DNA of 20,091 nt from Thermococcus sp. (GTDB lineage Archaea; Methanobacteriota_B; Thermococci; Thermococcales; Thermococcaceae). Below the pieces are notes generated by a model. The model had not been told where the DNA came from. It worked only from the letters and a program-made list of their open reading frames with translations, and ran no database searches. Positions 8,259-16,105 of this stretch are shown here, one piece after another. Position 1 is the stretch's first letter; each line of letters opens with the position of its first letter. A program made the position numbers and the translations under genes. Where the stretch lies: positions 1 to 20,091 of the forward strand of contig WAMH01000137.1 in NCBI GenBank assembly GCA_015522395.1, read 5' to 3'.

Positions 8259-8852
8259 CTAAAGGGCCTTCTTCAAAAAGTACTCGTGAACCCTCGTGTC
8301 CTCCGTCAGCTCGGGGTGGAACTCGAGGCCGATCAGGTTGCCCTGCTCAACCCCCACAACCCTGTCGCCGAGCCAGGCTATCGGCTTCACCCTCTCGCTC
8401 AGGAGCTCAACTATCCTGGGGGCACGGATGAAGACGCCCGGGAATGGCTCGTCGCTGAAGGCAAGCTTTATCGGCGCTTCAAAACTGTCAACCTGCCTGC
8501 CGTAGGCGTTTCTGTTTACCTTAACGTCGAGGAGCTCAAGGAACCGCTGTTCAGGAGTCGCGCCTATAACTTCCTTCGAGAGCATTATCAGGCCGGCGCA
8601 GGTGCCCATTATGGGAATCCCCTCCTCTCCAAGTTTCCTTACGGGTTCAAGGAGACCGTTCTTGACCATCAGGCGGGATATGGTTGTGCTCTCGCCGCCG
8701 GGTATTATTATAGCGGAGATGCCTTCGAGCTGCCTCGGCTTCCTGAGCCAGATGACTTCACCCGAGATACCGAGGTTCTCTAGGGCCCTCTTGCTTGCCT
8801 CGATGTGCTCGCCCACGTCGCCCTGGAGCCCTATGACGCCTACCCTGACCAT
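8259..8852 (-). CDS. pdxT: pyridoxal 5'-phosphate synthase glutaminase subunit
   Basis: PdxT hydrolyses glutamine and channels ammonia to PdxS in the PLP synthase complex. The protein begins VRVGVIGLQGDVGEH, the family N-terminus. PGGEST is at 51-56, the nucleophile is Cys85 in MGTCAGLI, and the triad is completed by His179 and Glu181 in EFHPEL. The start is placed at the ATG at 8852 (197 residues), 6 bases after a run of G that acts as the ribosome site. A TTG at 8867 would put that site inside the gene. pdxS lies 35 bases upstream on the same strand. The spacer contains a T6 tract, so some transcripts may end before pdxT. Confidence 0.95.
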   Translation of the reverse strand: MVRVGVIGLQGDVGEHIEASKRALENLGISGEVIWLRKPRQLEGISAIIIPGGESTTISRLMVKNGLLEPVRKLGEEGIPIMGTCAGLIMLSKEVIGATPEQRFLELLDVKVNRNAYGRQVDSFEAPIKLAFSDEPFPGVFIRAPRIVELLSERVKPIAWLGDRVVGVEQGNLIGLEFHPELTEDTRVHEYFLKKAL

Positions 8853-8876
8853 TTCAATCCCCCCCAAATCAAACAG

Positions 8877-8882
8877 AAAAAA
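8877..8882 (-). terminator. T6 tract between pdxS and pdxT
   Basis: On the minus strand TCTTTTTTCTG follows the pdxS stop by about 5 bases and precedes pdxT. A tract of this length can act as a partial archaeal terminator. It might give more PdxS than PdxT transcript, but this is inference only. Confidence 0.3.
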
Positions 8883-8887
8883 GAAGA

Positions 8888-9895
8888 TCAGACGCCCCTC
8901 TCCTCGAGGCGGACTTCAAGCTTATCTATCTCCTGGCCATGCATTGGCTCTCCGATTTCCCTGCTTATCTCCGCCAAAACATCGGGCTCGTCCCAGTGGT
9001 TCACCGCTTCCACTATCGCCCGGGCCATCTTCTCGGGGTTCGAACTCTTGAAGATTCCCGAGCCGACGAAGACGCCGTCCATGCCCATCTGCATCATCAA
9101 AGCGGCATCCGCGGGAGTTGCAACGCCTCCAGCTGCGAAGTTGACGACCGGAAGCCTTCCAAGCTTCTTGACCTCGAGGAGGATCTTGTAGAGTCCCTCA
9201 ACGATGTCGCGGTATGTGTAGTGGCCGTAGACCGGCTCGTTTTCAAGGACCTGCTTCGGCAATCCACTTATCTCCCTGACCTCGAAGGCGAGCCTGAGGT
9301 ACGGTTCCGCGAACTTCTCGGCAACTCCGTAGACCTGCTCGTCGGTCATGCGCTGGATTAAGCTTATGTTGTCCTTGAGAAGGCGGACGTGCCTGACTGC
9401 TTCAACTATGTTCCCGGTTCCGGCCTCGCCCTTCGTCCTCATCATGGCCGCGCCTTCCCATATCCTCCTGACTGCTTCACCCAAGTTCCTGTTGCCGCAG
9501 ACGAAAGGAACACTGAACTCGCGCTTGTCTATGTGGAAGTACGGGTCGGACGGAGTTAGAACCTCGCTCTCGTCGATCATGTCAACGCCCAGGGCCTCGA
9601 GGATTCTCGCCTCGGCGACGTGGCCGATCCTGACCTTCGCCATAACCGGAATCGTCACGGCGTCCATTATCTCCTGTATCTTCTCTATCGGCGCCATTCT
9701 GGCGACTCCGCCGGCCTTCCTGATGTCGGCAGGAACGCGGTGGAGGGCCATGACCGAAACTGCCCCTGCTTCCTCCGCCACCCTCGCCTGCTCCGCGTTG
9801 GTGACGTCCATGATGACGCCGCCTTTAACCATCTTGGCAAAACCGCGCTTCAGCCTCTCGGTGCCCTTGGCTTCAATAACATCGAACTTTCCCAT
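8888..9895 (-). CDS. pdxS: pyridoxal 5'-phosphate synthase, synthase subunit
   Basis: PdxS makes PLP from ribose 5-phosphate, glyceraldehyde 3-phosphate and ammonia on a TIM barrel that forms dodecamers. Seen here are MDVTN with Asp30, AKVRIGH with the first catalytic lysine Lys87, RTKGEAGTG with the second lysine Lys155, and the phosphate-site FAAGGVATPADAA and GVFVGSGIF. At 335 residues it is about 40 longer than bacterial homologues. The extra residues fall in the region around VREISGLPKQVLENEPVYGHYTYRD, as in other hyperthermophilic archaeal proteins. The ATG follows GGGGGTGAT. It is first in a two-gene unit with pdxT. The promoter contains two inverted repeats, suggesting repressor control. 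Confidence 0.97.
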   Translation of the reverse strand: MGKFDVIEAKGTERLKRGFAKMVKGGVIMDVTNAEQARVAEEAGAVSVMALHRVPADIRKAGGVARMAPIEKIQEIMDAVTIPVMAKVRIGHVAEARILEALGVDMIDESEVLTPSDPYFHIDKREFSVPFVCGNRNLGEAVRRIWEGAAMMRTKGEAGTGNIVEAVRHVRLLKDNISLIQRMTDEQVYGVAEKFAEPYLRLAFEVREISGLPKQVLENEPVYGHYTYRDIVEGLYKILLEVKKLGRLPVVNFAAGGVATPADAALMMQMGMDGVFVGSGIFKSSNPEKMARAIVEAVNHWDEPDVLAEISREIGEPMHGQEIDKLEVRLEERGV

Positions 9896-9921
9896 ACAAT
9901 CACCCCCTTGGCTTCAGTTAT

Positions 9922-9955
9922 TTCAAGGAAAAACTTGAATATAAGGTTTACCTTA
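9922..9955 (-). promoter_or_regulatory. pdxS promoter with two inverted repeats
   Basis: The TATA-like element on the minus strand is CCTTATATTC (9937-9946), about 45 bases before the pdxS ATG. One inverted repeat, TTCAAG-N6-CTTGAA (9922-9939), lies between the TATA box and the predicted transcript start near 9916. A second, TAAGGT-TT-ACCTTA (9942-9955), overlaps the TATA box and its upstream recognition element. Both positions would block transcription if bound by a dimeric protein. Confidence 0.45.
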
Positions 9956-9956
9956 C

Positions 9957-9981
9957 GAAAAAGCGGGAGACACAGAAAAAG
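9957..9981 (-). terminator. oligo-T terminator region after nadC
   Basis: Downstream of the nadC stop the minus strand has two T5 tracts, in CCTTTTTCTG (about 9975-9982) and GCTTTTTCG (about 9957-9963). They lie just before the pdxS promoter and would end the nad transcript. No stable hairpin is seen. Confidence 0.35.
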
Positions 9982-10017
9982 GGTCGAAATAAAGCTCAGA
10001 AGAGAGAGAAGTTTCGT

Positions 10018-10851
10018 TCAGACCTTTCCAATCATCTCAAGGCTCACATCGAAGTTCCTGACCGAGTGCGTCAAATAGCCGAGGCTTATGACGTCGATGT
10101 CGAGTCTGGCGTATTCCTCTATGTTCTTGGGAGTTATCCCTCCGGACACCTCGATCTTCACCCTCTCGCGGAGGCCCTCGTGCTTTAAGGCCTCGATGGT
10201 TTCAGCTATCTCATCGGGAGTCATGTTATCGAGCATAACCACGTCGGCTCCTGCTCTGGCAGCTCTGAGGGCACCCTCAAGGCTCTCAACCTCGACCTCG
10301 ACGACCTTGTAAACACTGAAGGCCTTAGCGCGCCTTATCGCCCCCTCCAGCGGAACCAGGGCGAGGTGGTTGTCCTTTATGAGTATAGCGTCACTCAGCG
10401 AGAAGCGGTGGGGCTCGCCGCCGCCTATGATGATTGCTCTCTTGTCTATCGGCTTGAGGAGGGTCTTCCTCGTCCCAGCAACGCGAACCTTGGGATTCAC
10501 CGCTTTAACCCTTTCGACGAGCTTCTTAACTTCCGTTGCTATTCCGCTCATTCTCCCCATCACGTTCAGCGCGGTTCTCTCAACGAGCAGAATAACCCTC
10601 GCATCTCCCTTGAGTTCAATGATGACGTCCCCCCTTTTCACTTCCTCGCCGTCGAGCTTCTTAACCTCAGCCTCAACGCCGAAGTGCTCAAATAGGACTT
10701 TGGCTTCTTCAACGCCGGCTATAACACCTTCCTGCTTAGCTATGATGACGGCCCTTGCCTTAGTTCCCTCTGGAACAACCGCCTCGCTCGTGAGGTCTCC
10801 AAAGGGTGCATCCTCCTCAATGAACCTCAGGAGATACGAAAGCGGAATCAC
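10018..10851 (-). CDS. nadC: quinolinate phosphoribosyltransferase (decarboxylating)
   Basis: NadC converts quinolinate and PRPP to nicotinate mononucleotide, the third step of de novo NAD synthesis. The 277 residues show the family N-terminus (LRFIEEDAPFGDLTS), TALNVMGRMSGIAT, the substrate-binding VAGTRKTLLKP, GGGEPHRFSLSDAILIKDNHL, and the barrel end VEVEVESLEGAL, MLDNMTPDE and EVSGGITPKNI. The start is GTG at 10851, after a GGGGGTGG ribosome site. The first 35 bases lie inside the 3' end of the upstream ATPase gene in another frame, so the two are translationally linked. nadA and nadB lie further upstream on the same strand. Confidence 0.96.
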   Translation of the reverse strand: MIPLSYLLRFIEEDAPFGDLTSEAVVPEGTKARAVIIAKQEGVIAGVEEAKVLFEHFGVEAEVKKLDGEEVKRGDVIIELKGDARVILLVERTALNVMGRMSGIATEVKKLVERVKAVNPKVRVAGTRKTLLKPIDKRAIIIGGGEPHRFSLSDAILIKDNHLALVPLEGAIRRAKAFSVYKVVEVEVESLEGALRAARAGADVVMLDNMTPDEIAETIEALKHEGLRERVKIEVSGGITPKNIEEYARLDIDVISLGYLTHSVRNFDVSLEMIGKV

Positions 10852-12148
10852 GCCTTACCACCCCCAACAGGAACTTCCACAGTGGCACGAGTCTAATTTC
10901 CTTTCCCTCCGCTTCAATCGTGTCTTCCCTGCTCCAGTTTATTATTGTCAGGTTGTCGCAGTTAAGCTTATCCGATGCACTTACAAGAGCAGAGACTTCC
11001 CTCTTAAAGGTGTTGGGGTCGCTGAGGGAGTAACTCACCTGGATGAGCTCCGACACTTCCCCTTTCTCCGTCACCACGAAGTCAACTTCCTTTCCTCTCC
11101 CGTCTTTAAAGTAGTACAGCTCCTTTTCACGTCTCAGTAGCTCAAGGAAAACCGCGTTCTCCATGAGCCTGCCCAAGCTTTCCCCTGAACGCGGAGAGTA
11201 AGTCGTCACGAGGCCGTTATCAACGATGTAAACTTTGGGAATACTTTTCTCGACCTCCTTCAGATTGTGGGAGAACTTCTTCACGATGAACACGACGTAG
11301 GCGTCTTCGAAGTATTCGAGGTATGTGTAAAGGGTGTTCCGGCTGACGTCAACTCCCATGCCCTTCATGTACCTCGCGACCCTGTTCACGGAGAATTCCT
11401 TGGCAAACGATGTCATGAGGAGCTTTAGGAACAGCCTTACTGCCCTGAGGTTCTTCACGCCGTGCCTCTCGATGATGTCGCGGTAAAGCATTACGTTGAC
11501 GTATTCTGAGAGCGTTTTCCTCTTTAGAAACTCATCGTCGAGGAGAACGGCCTCCGGAAAGCCTCCAAACATAAGATAATCCTTCAACAAGGCCTTTATT
11601 CTCCCCTCGTCCTTCGTCGAAAGGTATTTGCCCGGAAAAAAGCCCTTCGCCCTCAGGAACTCCCTGAAGGAAAAAGGAAAGAGCTCAAAGGTTAGGGTCC
11701 TCCCCCTTAGTGCGGAGGCTATTTCACCGCTAAGGAGCCTTGAGGAAGAGCCCGCCAGGTAAACCCTGAAACCGTCCCTCTCAACGACCCTCTTAACGAA
11801 GAGCTCCCAGTTTTGGACCTCCTGGACCTCGTCCAGAAAGAGGTATTTCTCATCCGCCTCGGGAAAGAGCTCGTAGAAAACCTTCACCAGGGCCGATAGA
11901 TCCTCTAAGGTCGGGGGATAAATCCTATCGTCGTCCAGAGGGAAAAACACCGCCGCTTTCCCGGCCTTTCTCACTTCAGAGAATCTCTGGAGGAGGTAAT
12001 AGGTCTTTCCAGCCCTCCTCGGCCCTGTTATGGCTACCGCCTTCCTAACGTTCAATCTCTCCGGAACGCTCAGCTCCCTCTCAACACCGCGAACGTTAAC
12101 GTCGCGGTAGTCCATCACGATTTGCGCTACGACTTCTTCACGCTCCAT
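10817..12148 (-). CDS. AAA-type ATPase with DUF4143 C-terminal region
   Basis: This 443-residue protein has the archaeal AAA_14/DUF4143 layout. The P-loop GPRRAGKT is at 42-49, Walker B LFLDEVQE at about 103-110, and the sensor region has YLAGSSSRLLSGEIASALRGR. A winged-helix-like middle part contains YMKGMGVDVSRNTLYTYLEY. The C-terminal DUF4143 region contains GKEVDFVV and LIQVSY, a degenerate PD-(D/E)xK-like core. Members are poorly characterised ATPases, some linked to mobile or toxin-like loci; a specific role is not known. The start is put at ATG 12148: there is no ribosome site, and a TATA box is centred 27 bases upstream, so the message is probably leaderless. It separates nadA from nadC and overlaps nadC by 35 bases. 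Confidence 0.88.
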   Translation of the reverse strand: MEREEVVAQIVMDYRDVNVRGVERELSVPERLNVRKAVAITGPRRAGKTYYLLQRFSEVRKAGKAAVFFPLDDDRIYPPTLEDLSALVKVFYELFPEADEKYLFLDEVQEVQNWELFVKRVVERDGFRVYLAGSSSRLLSGEIASALRGRTLTFELFPFSFREFLRAKGFFPGKYLSTKDEGRIKALLKDYLMFGGFPEAVLLDDEFLKRKTLSEYVNVMLYRDIIERHGVKNLRAVRLFLKLLMTSFAKEFSVNRVARYMKGMGVDVSRNTLYTYLEYFEDAYVVFIVKKFSHNLKEVEKSIPKVYIVDNGLVTTYSPRSGESLGRLMENAVFLELLRREKELYYFKDGRGKEVDFVVTEKGEVSELIQVSYSLSDPNTFKREVSALVSASDKLNCDNLTIINWSREDTIEAEGKEIRLVPLWKFLLGVVRRDSAFVSPEVH

Positions 12149-12170
12149 GTTAAATGGAAAGGTAAAAATC

Positions 12171-12180
12171 CTTAAAAGGT
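12171..12180 (-). promoter_or_regulatory. TATA box for a leaderless ATPase/nadC transcript
   Basis: The minus strand reads ACCTTTTAAG with its centre about 27 bases before the ATG at 12148, so transcription should start at or within a base or two of the start codon. The lack of a Shine-Dalgarno match there fits a leaderless message. nadC could be read from this promoter as well. Confidence 0.55.
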
Positions 12181-12233
12181 TTCCCTTCGTATTTAACAAA
12201 AATATTCAAATCTTTCACTTCAGACTTAACATC

Positions 12234-13142
12234 TCAACTCATCTCCAGCATCCTTTCTATTGCCTTTCTGGCTTTCTCGGCTATCTCTTCCGGAACCTCT
12301 ATCTCGTACTTCATATCGCGGAGAGCGGTGTATACGTCCTCGAGGGTTATCGCCTTCATTCCAATGCAGGTCGCGTCTTCCCTAGCCGGGTGGAATTTGA
12401 TGTCGGGGTATAGCTTGCTTAAACGGTAAACCATTTCCCTCTCGGTGAAGACGACCCACTCCTTCCACTCGGGAGCGTGCTTTATCATCCCACCAGTGGA
12501 GGCGATTATGTCGGCCCTCTCCTGCACTTCCGGCTCGCATTCCGGGTGGACCATGAGCTTGGCGTTGGGATACAACCTTTTCGCGCGTTCAACGTCCTCA
12601 ACGGTGAACTTCTTGTGGACGTAGCAGTGACCGTACTCGGGAACTGGAATGGCGGTCTTTCCGGTCTGCTTTGCTACGTAGTAGGCGAGGTTCTTGTCGG
12701 GGCCGAAGATAACCACCTCGGATTCGAGCTTTCCGACGATTTTGGCGGCGTTTGCAGAGGTGACCGTAACGTCCGCGAGGGCCTTGCACTCGGCGGTGCT
12801 GTTGACGTAGAGGACAACCGGAGCGTTTGGATACCTCTTCCTCGCCTCGATTATGTGTTCGGGAGTCAGCATGTTCGCCATCGCGCACGTGGCCCTCCTT
12901 GTTGGCAGGAGAACCGTCTTCTCGGGATTGAGGATTTTGGCCGTCTCTGCCATGAAGTCTACGCCGGCGAAGACTATAACATCGGCGTCAACATTGACGG
13001 CTTTCCTCGCGAGTTCAAGGCTGTCCCCCAAAAAGTCGGCTATGTCCTGCACCTCGGGCAACTGGTAGTTGTGGGCCATGATTATCGCGTTGCGCTCCTC
13101 TTTAAGCTTTTCAATCTCATCTATAATCTTGTCTTTTTCCAT
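12234..13142 (-). CDS. nadA: quinolinate synthase
   Basis: NadA condenses iminoaspartate from NadB with dihydroxyacetone phosphate to quinolinate, using an oxygen-sensitive [4Fe-4S] cluster. The three cluster cysteines are visible at Cys86 (RATCAMAN), Cys173 (GHCYVH) and Cys259 (DATCIGMK); the spacings of 87 and 86 residues fit the archaeal enzyme. Other family motifs are MAHNYQLPEVQD, ADFLGDSLEL, FAGVDFMAETAKIL, YVNSTAECKA, FGPDKNLAYYV, HPECEPEV and ASTGGMI. The length of 302 residues is typical. The ATG follows GGGGTGAG. It lies 61 bases downstream of nadB, has its own TATA-like element, and may also be read from the nadB promoter. Confidence 0.97.
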   Translation of the reverse strand: MEKDKIIDEIEKLKEERNAIIMAHNYQLPEVQDIADFLGDSLELARKAVNVDADVIVFAGVDFMAETAKILNPEKTVLLPTRRATCAMANMLTPEHIIEARKRYPNAPVVLYVNSTAECKALADVTVTSANAAKIVGKLESEVVIFGPDKNLAYYVAKQTGKTAIPVPEYGHCYVHKKFTVEDVERAKRLYPNAKLMVHPECEPEVQERADIIASTGGMIKHAPEWKEWVVFTEREMVYRLSKLYPDIKFHPAREDATCIGMKAITLEDVYTALRDMKYEIEVPEEIAEKARKAIERMLEMS

Positions 13143-13173
13143 GCTCTCACCCCTTCAGCGAGGATAGAAGATG

Positions 13174-13186
13174 GGAATTAAAAGGG
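13174..13186 (-). promoter_or_regulatory. possible internal nadA promoter
   Basis: The minus strand reads CCCTTTTAATTCC, with its centre about 38 bases before the nadA ATG, in the 61-base gap after nadB. The match to a TATA box is fair; nadA may instead be read entirely from the nadB promoter. Confidence 0.4.
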
Positions 13187-13203
13187 TTTTTGGACACCTT
13201 TGG

Positions 13204-14601
13204 TTAGAGTCTGCAATGGCCGTCGAAGAAGCTCGGTCTTTCGAATGCCTTCCTCATCACCGGAAAGTCCTCGCGGTAGTGGCTCCCCCTGCTCTCCTCT
13301 CTCGCCAAGGCGCACTCCAGAGCACCCCTCGCGAGGAGCTTCAGCCTCGGATCAGCCTCGATTCCCTCAAGTTTTTTCAGACCGGCCCTGAGGGTTTCAG
13401 CGCTCCTAACGATTCCAGCGTGGTTCCAGAGGAGCCCTCTGAGGTAGTCAACGTCTCCGGGTTCGTAGCCGTGGTAAGCCGGTTCCTTAACCTCCCTGCA
13501 CCTCGGCTTTTCCCTCGCTATCGTTCTGGCCACCTCAATCCCGGAAACGACGCATTCAAGGAGCGAGTTGCTCGCCAGTCTGTTCGCCCCGTGGAAGCCG
13601 TTGGAAGCCGTTTCTCCTATCGCGTAGAGGTTTTTAATTCCCGTTCTGTACCAGATGTCAACCGCTATTCCGCCCATAGTATAATGGGCTATTGGCGAGA
13701 CGGGGATTGGGTCTCTGGAGGGGTCGAGGCCGTCCTTCCTCAGGAAGGCATAAACCTGGGGGAAGCGTTTCTTGAAGTTCTCAATCGAGCGGGCATCCAG
13801 GAAAACCCTCTTTCCCGACTGCATCTGCCTGTATATGGCCCTCGCCACGATGTCCCTCGTCGAGAGCTCGTTAACGAAGCGCTCTCCGTCTTCCGTTACG
13901 AGCTTCGCTCCGGCACCGCGAACGGCCTCGCTGATTAGGAAAACGCCCCTCCTTCCTATGTAGCCCGTTGGGTGGAACTGCACGAACTCCAGATCCCTCG
14001 CTGGAGCACCTTTCATGACCGCGTCGCCTATGAGCAGACCTGTGTTCGCTGGAGAGCCCGCCGTGAACCTGAACAACCCGGAAAAACCGCCGGAGGCAAC
14101 AACCGTTGCGTCAAAGTGGAGGAATTCCCCGTTGACGAAAAGGCCGTAGGCCTTTCTCCTCTTCACCGCGAGCTCCTCGACGTGGCCATTAACGAAGTTC
14201 ACCCCAAGTTCCTTGGCGCGGAGGTAGAGGAACCTAGTGACGTGCTTTCCCGTTTCGTTCTTTATCGTGAAGACCCGGGGGAATGAGTGCCCTCCCTCGG
14301 TCTCGCTGGTCTCGAACTTCAGGCCAAGGGAGGTCAGGAGGTCATATGCCTCGCTCGCCTTCGAGATCACGCTCCAAACAACCTCTTCATCGTTCAAATA
14401 CTTTCCAGCCTCGACGGTGTCCAGAAAGTGGGCCCTTAAGGAGTCACCGTCCGAAAGGGGGAGGGCTATCCCTGCCTGGGCCAAATAGGAGTTGCTGTCC
14501 CTTATTCCGGGTCCGATGAGCGTGACTTCAAACCCTCTGCTGAGAAGCTTGACGGCCGCTGTTAAGCCCGCTATGCCTGTCCCGACTATCCCGATCCTCA
14601 T
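13204..14601 (-). CDS. nadB: L-aspartate oxidase
   Basis: NadB is an FAD enzyme that oxidises L-aspartate to iminoaspartate, the first step of de novo NAD synthesis; its unstable product goes to NadA. The N-terminal dinucleotide fold is GTGIAGLTAAVKLL (residues 7-20). Flavin and substrate-site motifs of the succinate dehydrogenase/aspartate oxidase family follow: NSYLAQAGIA, VVASGGFSGLF, EFVQFHPTGYIG, EAVRGAGAKLV, HYTMGGIAVD and ETASNGFHGANRLASNSLLE. The helical C-terminal domain ends in SHYREDFP. The length of 465 residues agrees with archaeal enzymes. The ATG follows GGTGGT. It is the first gene of the nad run, with a TATA box lying inside a perfect 8-base inverted repeat. Confidence 0.97.
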   Translation of the reverse strand: MRIGIVGTGIAGLTAAVKLLSRGFEVTLIGPGIRDSNSYLAQAGIALPLSDGDSLRAHFLDTVEAGKYLNDEEVVWSVISKASEAYDLLTSLGLKFETSETEGGHSFPRVFTIKNETGKHVTRFLYLRAKELGVNFVNGHVEELAVKRRKAYGLFVNGEFLHFDATVVASGGFSGLFRFTAGSPANTGLLIGDAVMKGAPARDLEFVQFHPTGYIGRRGVFLISEAVRGAGAKLVTEDGERFVNELSTRDIVARAIYRQMQSGKRVFLDARSIENFKKRFPQVYAFLRKDGLDPSRDPIPVSPIAHYTMGGIAVDIWYRTGIKNLYAIGETASNGFHGANRLASNSLLECVVSGIEVARTIAREKPRCREVKEPAYHGYEPGDVDYLRGLLWNHAGIVRSAETLRAGLKKLEGIEADPRLKLLARGALECALAREESRGSHYREDFPVMRKAFERPSFFDGHCRL

Positions 14602-14623
14602 CCAACCACCGGGGAAAAATGGA

Positions 14624-14645
14624 AGAAAAGCTTAAACGCTTTTCT
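14624..14645 (-). promoter_or_regulatory. nadB promoter inside an 8-base inverted repeat
   Basis: AGAAAAGC (14624-14631) and GCTTTTCT (14638-14645) are perfect inverted arms around TTAAAC, which on the minus strand is the TATA-like GTTTAA about 33 bases before the nadB ATG. A protein bound here would hide the TATA box. The right arm overlaps the stop codon of the upstream spherulin-4 gene, so in RNA the same sequence could also fold as a terminator hairpin. Confidence 0.5.
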
Positions 14646-16056
14646 AACGGCGCCTCATCGTGAGGATCAGCAGAGAGATCCCGAGGAGAACCGCGAGGGC
14701 GGAGCCGAAGAAGGGAACAGGAACATCGGAGGCTGGAACGACGGCCACGTCCCCAACGTGCTCCGTGAAGTAGCAGTCGTAGTCATCGTCAAAGTTCTCC
14801 CCCACCACGGTGCTCGAACCATCCCTCTCGGTGACGTTGTCTATGTAGAGGTCATACTGGGCGGTCTTATCCCATGAGCCGGCTCCAGAGCGAAGAACCT
14901 CTGTTATGTCCCTGCTGGTTACGTTCCAGACGCTGCTGCCGTCCACATAAAATCCAATCTCCGTTTTGTTGACGGTTATCGTGAGGTTGTGCCAGCCGTC
15001 AGTAACATTGTAATCAAGGTCCCTGCAGTCTGTGGTAGAACCATCGTAGTAACACGAGTAGAGGGCAATCCCATTGTAACCATTGGTCCAGGTGAAGTAA
15101 GCGTAGCTGTCCGCGTTTCCACTGTCGTTGACGTAAACGTACATCGGATCAACGCCTGCTCCCGAGCTGTTCCAGTTCTTCAACGTGATGGCATAGGTGA
15201 GGTTGTACAGTCCAGCGGAGAGGTTGTAGGTGATGTAGTGCTCGACAACTGAGTAGCCTGTGGTGTTGTGCGAGCTCACCCTGAGGACGTAGTCCGTCTT
15301 CTCCTCACCGGTTATCGCCGCGACCTCGTCGACCAGATAAGACGAGAGCCTACCCCACGGGTTCGGGTCGGTGCCATCTGTGACGTAGAGGTACTTGGCC
15401 TCCCCCATGAGGTCGGCAAAGTCACCGGAGTTGAAGGACGAGACGTTGTAAACGAGGGCACCTAGCTTGGAGGTGTTGGCGCTCGGCCACGACTCCGGGT
15501 AACCCGGGCTGTCGTAGATAACGAGAACGTCGAAGATGTTCAGCTCAGCATCAAGGGTGTCAGGATCGTAACTACCTGGATTCCCGACGGCGAGGAACGA
15601 GGAAGACTTGTTGTGAATGTAATCGACGAGGGTCTGATAGTAGCTCTCGTCCGCGGAGGAGACGTTGACACCGTCCAGAAATATTCCGCTCACGTTGTAC
15701 CAGTTCACCCAGTTGTCTATATCATTTTCAACGTCGCTGATGTCCCTGTGTCCGTAATCGGTCCAGACGTAGCCCAGAACGCCTATTCCATTGTCCCTCA
15801 TCTTCTGAATGTACTCCTTGTAAGTTGAGTCCTCGCTCGCCCCCGGACCGTTAGCGGGATTCGCTATTATGATAACGCTTATCGAAGGGTAGAGCGTCTT
15901 TACCTGGATTAACGAGTCCCACTGACAGCCGGGATACACATAGAGGGGTATCAGGAGGACGTTACTCTCGCTGGAGCCACCGGATGCAAGGTGATGAACC
16001 GCGAGGAGTGACACCAACAGCAGTAACACCAGGGTTCCCGAGAGGATCTTTCTCAC
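14644..16056 (-). CDS. exported spherulin-4-like glycoside hydrolase-type protein with VPFFG C-terminal signal
   Basis: The 470-residue protein starts with a signal peptide (LVLLLLVSLLAV, about 9-26). The next part matches the spherulation-specific family 4 barrel: LLIPLYVYPGCQWDS (34-48), ANPANGPGAS (65-74), GIGVLGYVWTDYG (90-102) and GIFLDGV (124-130). Relatives include fungal Sph3-type glycosidases (GH135). Here the usual Asp-Glu pair after GIF is Asp128-Gly129, so activity is uncertain. A beta-rich lectin-like region follows (about 255-430) with many N-x-S/T glycosylation sites. The end, VPFFGS plus a hydrophobic helix and RRR, is a putative sorting signal shared with the next two genes. 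The start is GTG at 16056 after GGTG; it is probably cotranscribed with the upstream lamin-tail gene. Confidence 0.82.
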   Translation of the reverse strand: MRKILSGTLVLLLLVSLLAVHHLASGGSSESNVLLIPLYVYPGCQWDSLIQVKTLYPSISVIIIANPANGPGASEDSTYKEYIQKMRDNGIGVLGYVWTDYGHRDISDVENDIDNWVNWYNVSGIFLDGVNVSSADESYYQTLVDYIHNKSSSFLAVGNPGSYDPDTLDAELNIFDVLVIYDSPGYPESWPSANTSKLGALVYNVSSFNSGDFADLMGEAKYLYVTDGTDPNPWGRLSSYLVDEVAAITGEEKTDYVLRVSSHNTTGYSVVEHYITYNLSAGLYNLTYAITLKNWNSSGAGVDPMYVYVNDSGNADSYAYFTWTNGYNGIALYSCYYDGSTTDCRDLDYNVTDGWHNLTITVNKTEIGFYVDGSSVWNVTSRDITEVLRSGAGSWDKTAQYDLYIDNVTERDGSSTVVGENFDDDYDCYFTEHVGDVAVVPASDVPVPFFGSALAVLLGISLLILTMRRR

Positions 16057-16105
16057 CTGTGTTCACCGGTTAAAATCTGAGCAAAAGAATGGAAAACCTT
16101 TTCGG

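Noticed and set aside
8178..8783. Plus-strand 201-residue frame
   Set aside because: It is antisense to pdxT, whose motifs are unambiguous, and has no family match of its own.
10420..10460. ATGATGA inside nadC as a C box
   Set aside because: No D box at 12-base guide distance follows, and the bases are ordinary nadC codons; other coding ATGATGA matches (near 9811, 10620 and 10742) fail the same test.
10370..11140. Plus-strand 256-residue frame
   Set aside because: It lies across nadC and the ATPase gene on the other strand and is Ser/Leu-rich without motifs.
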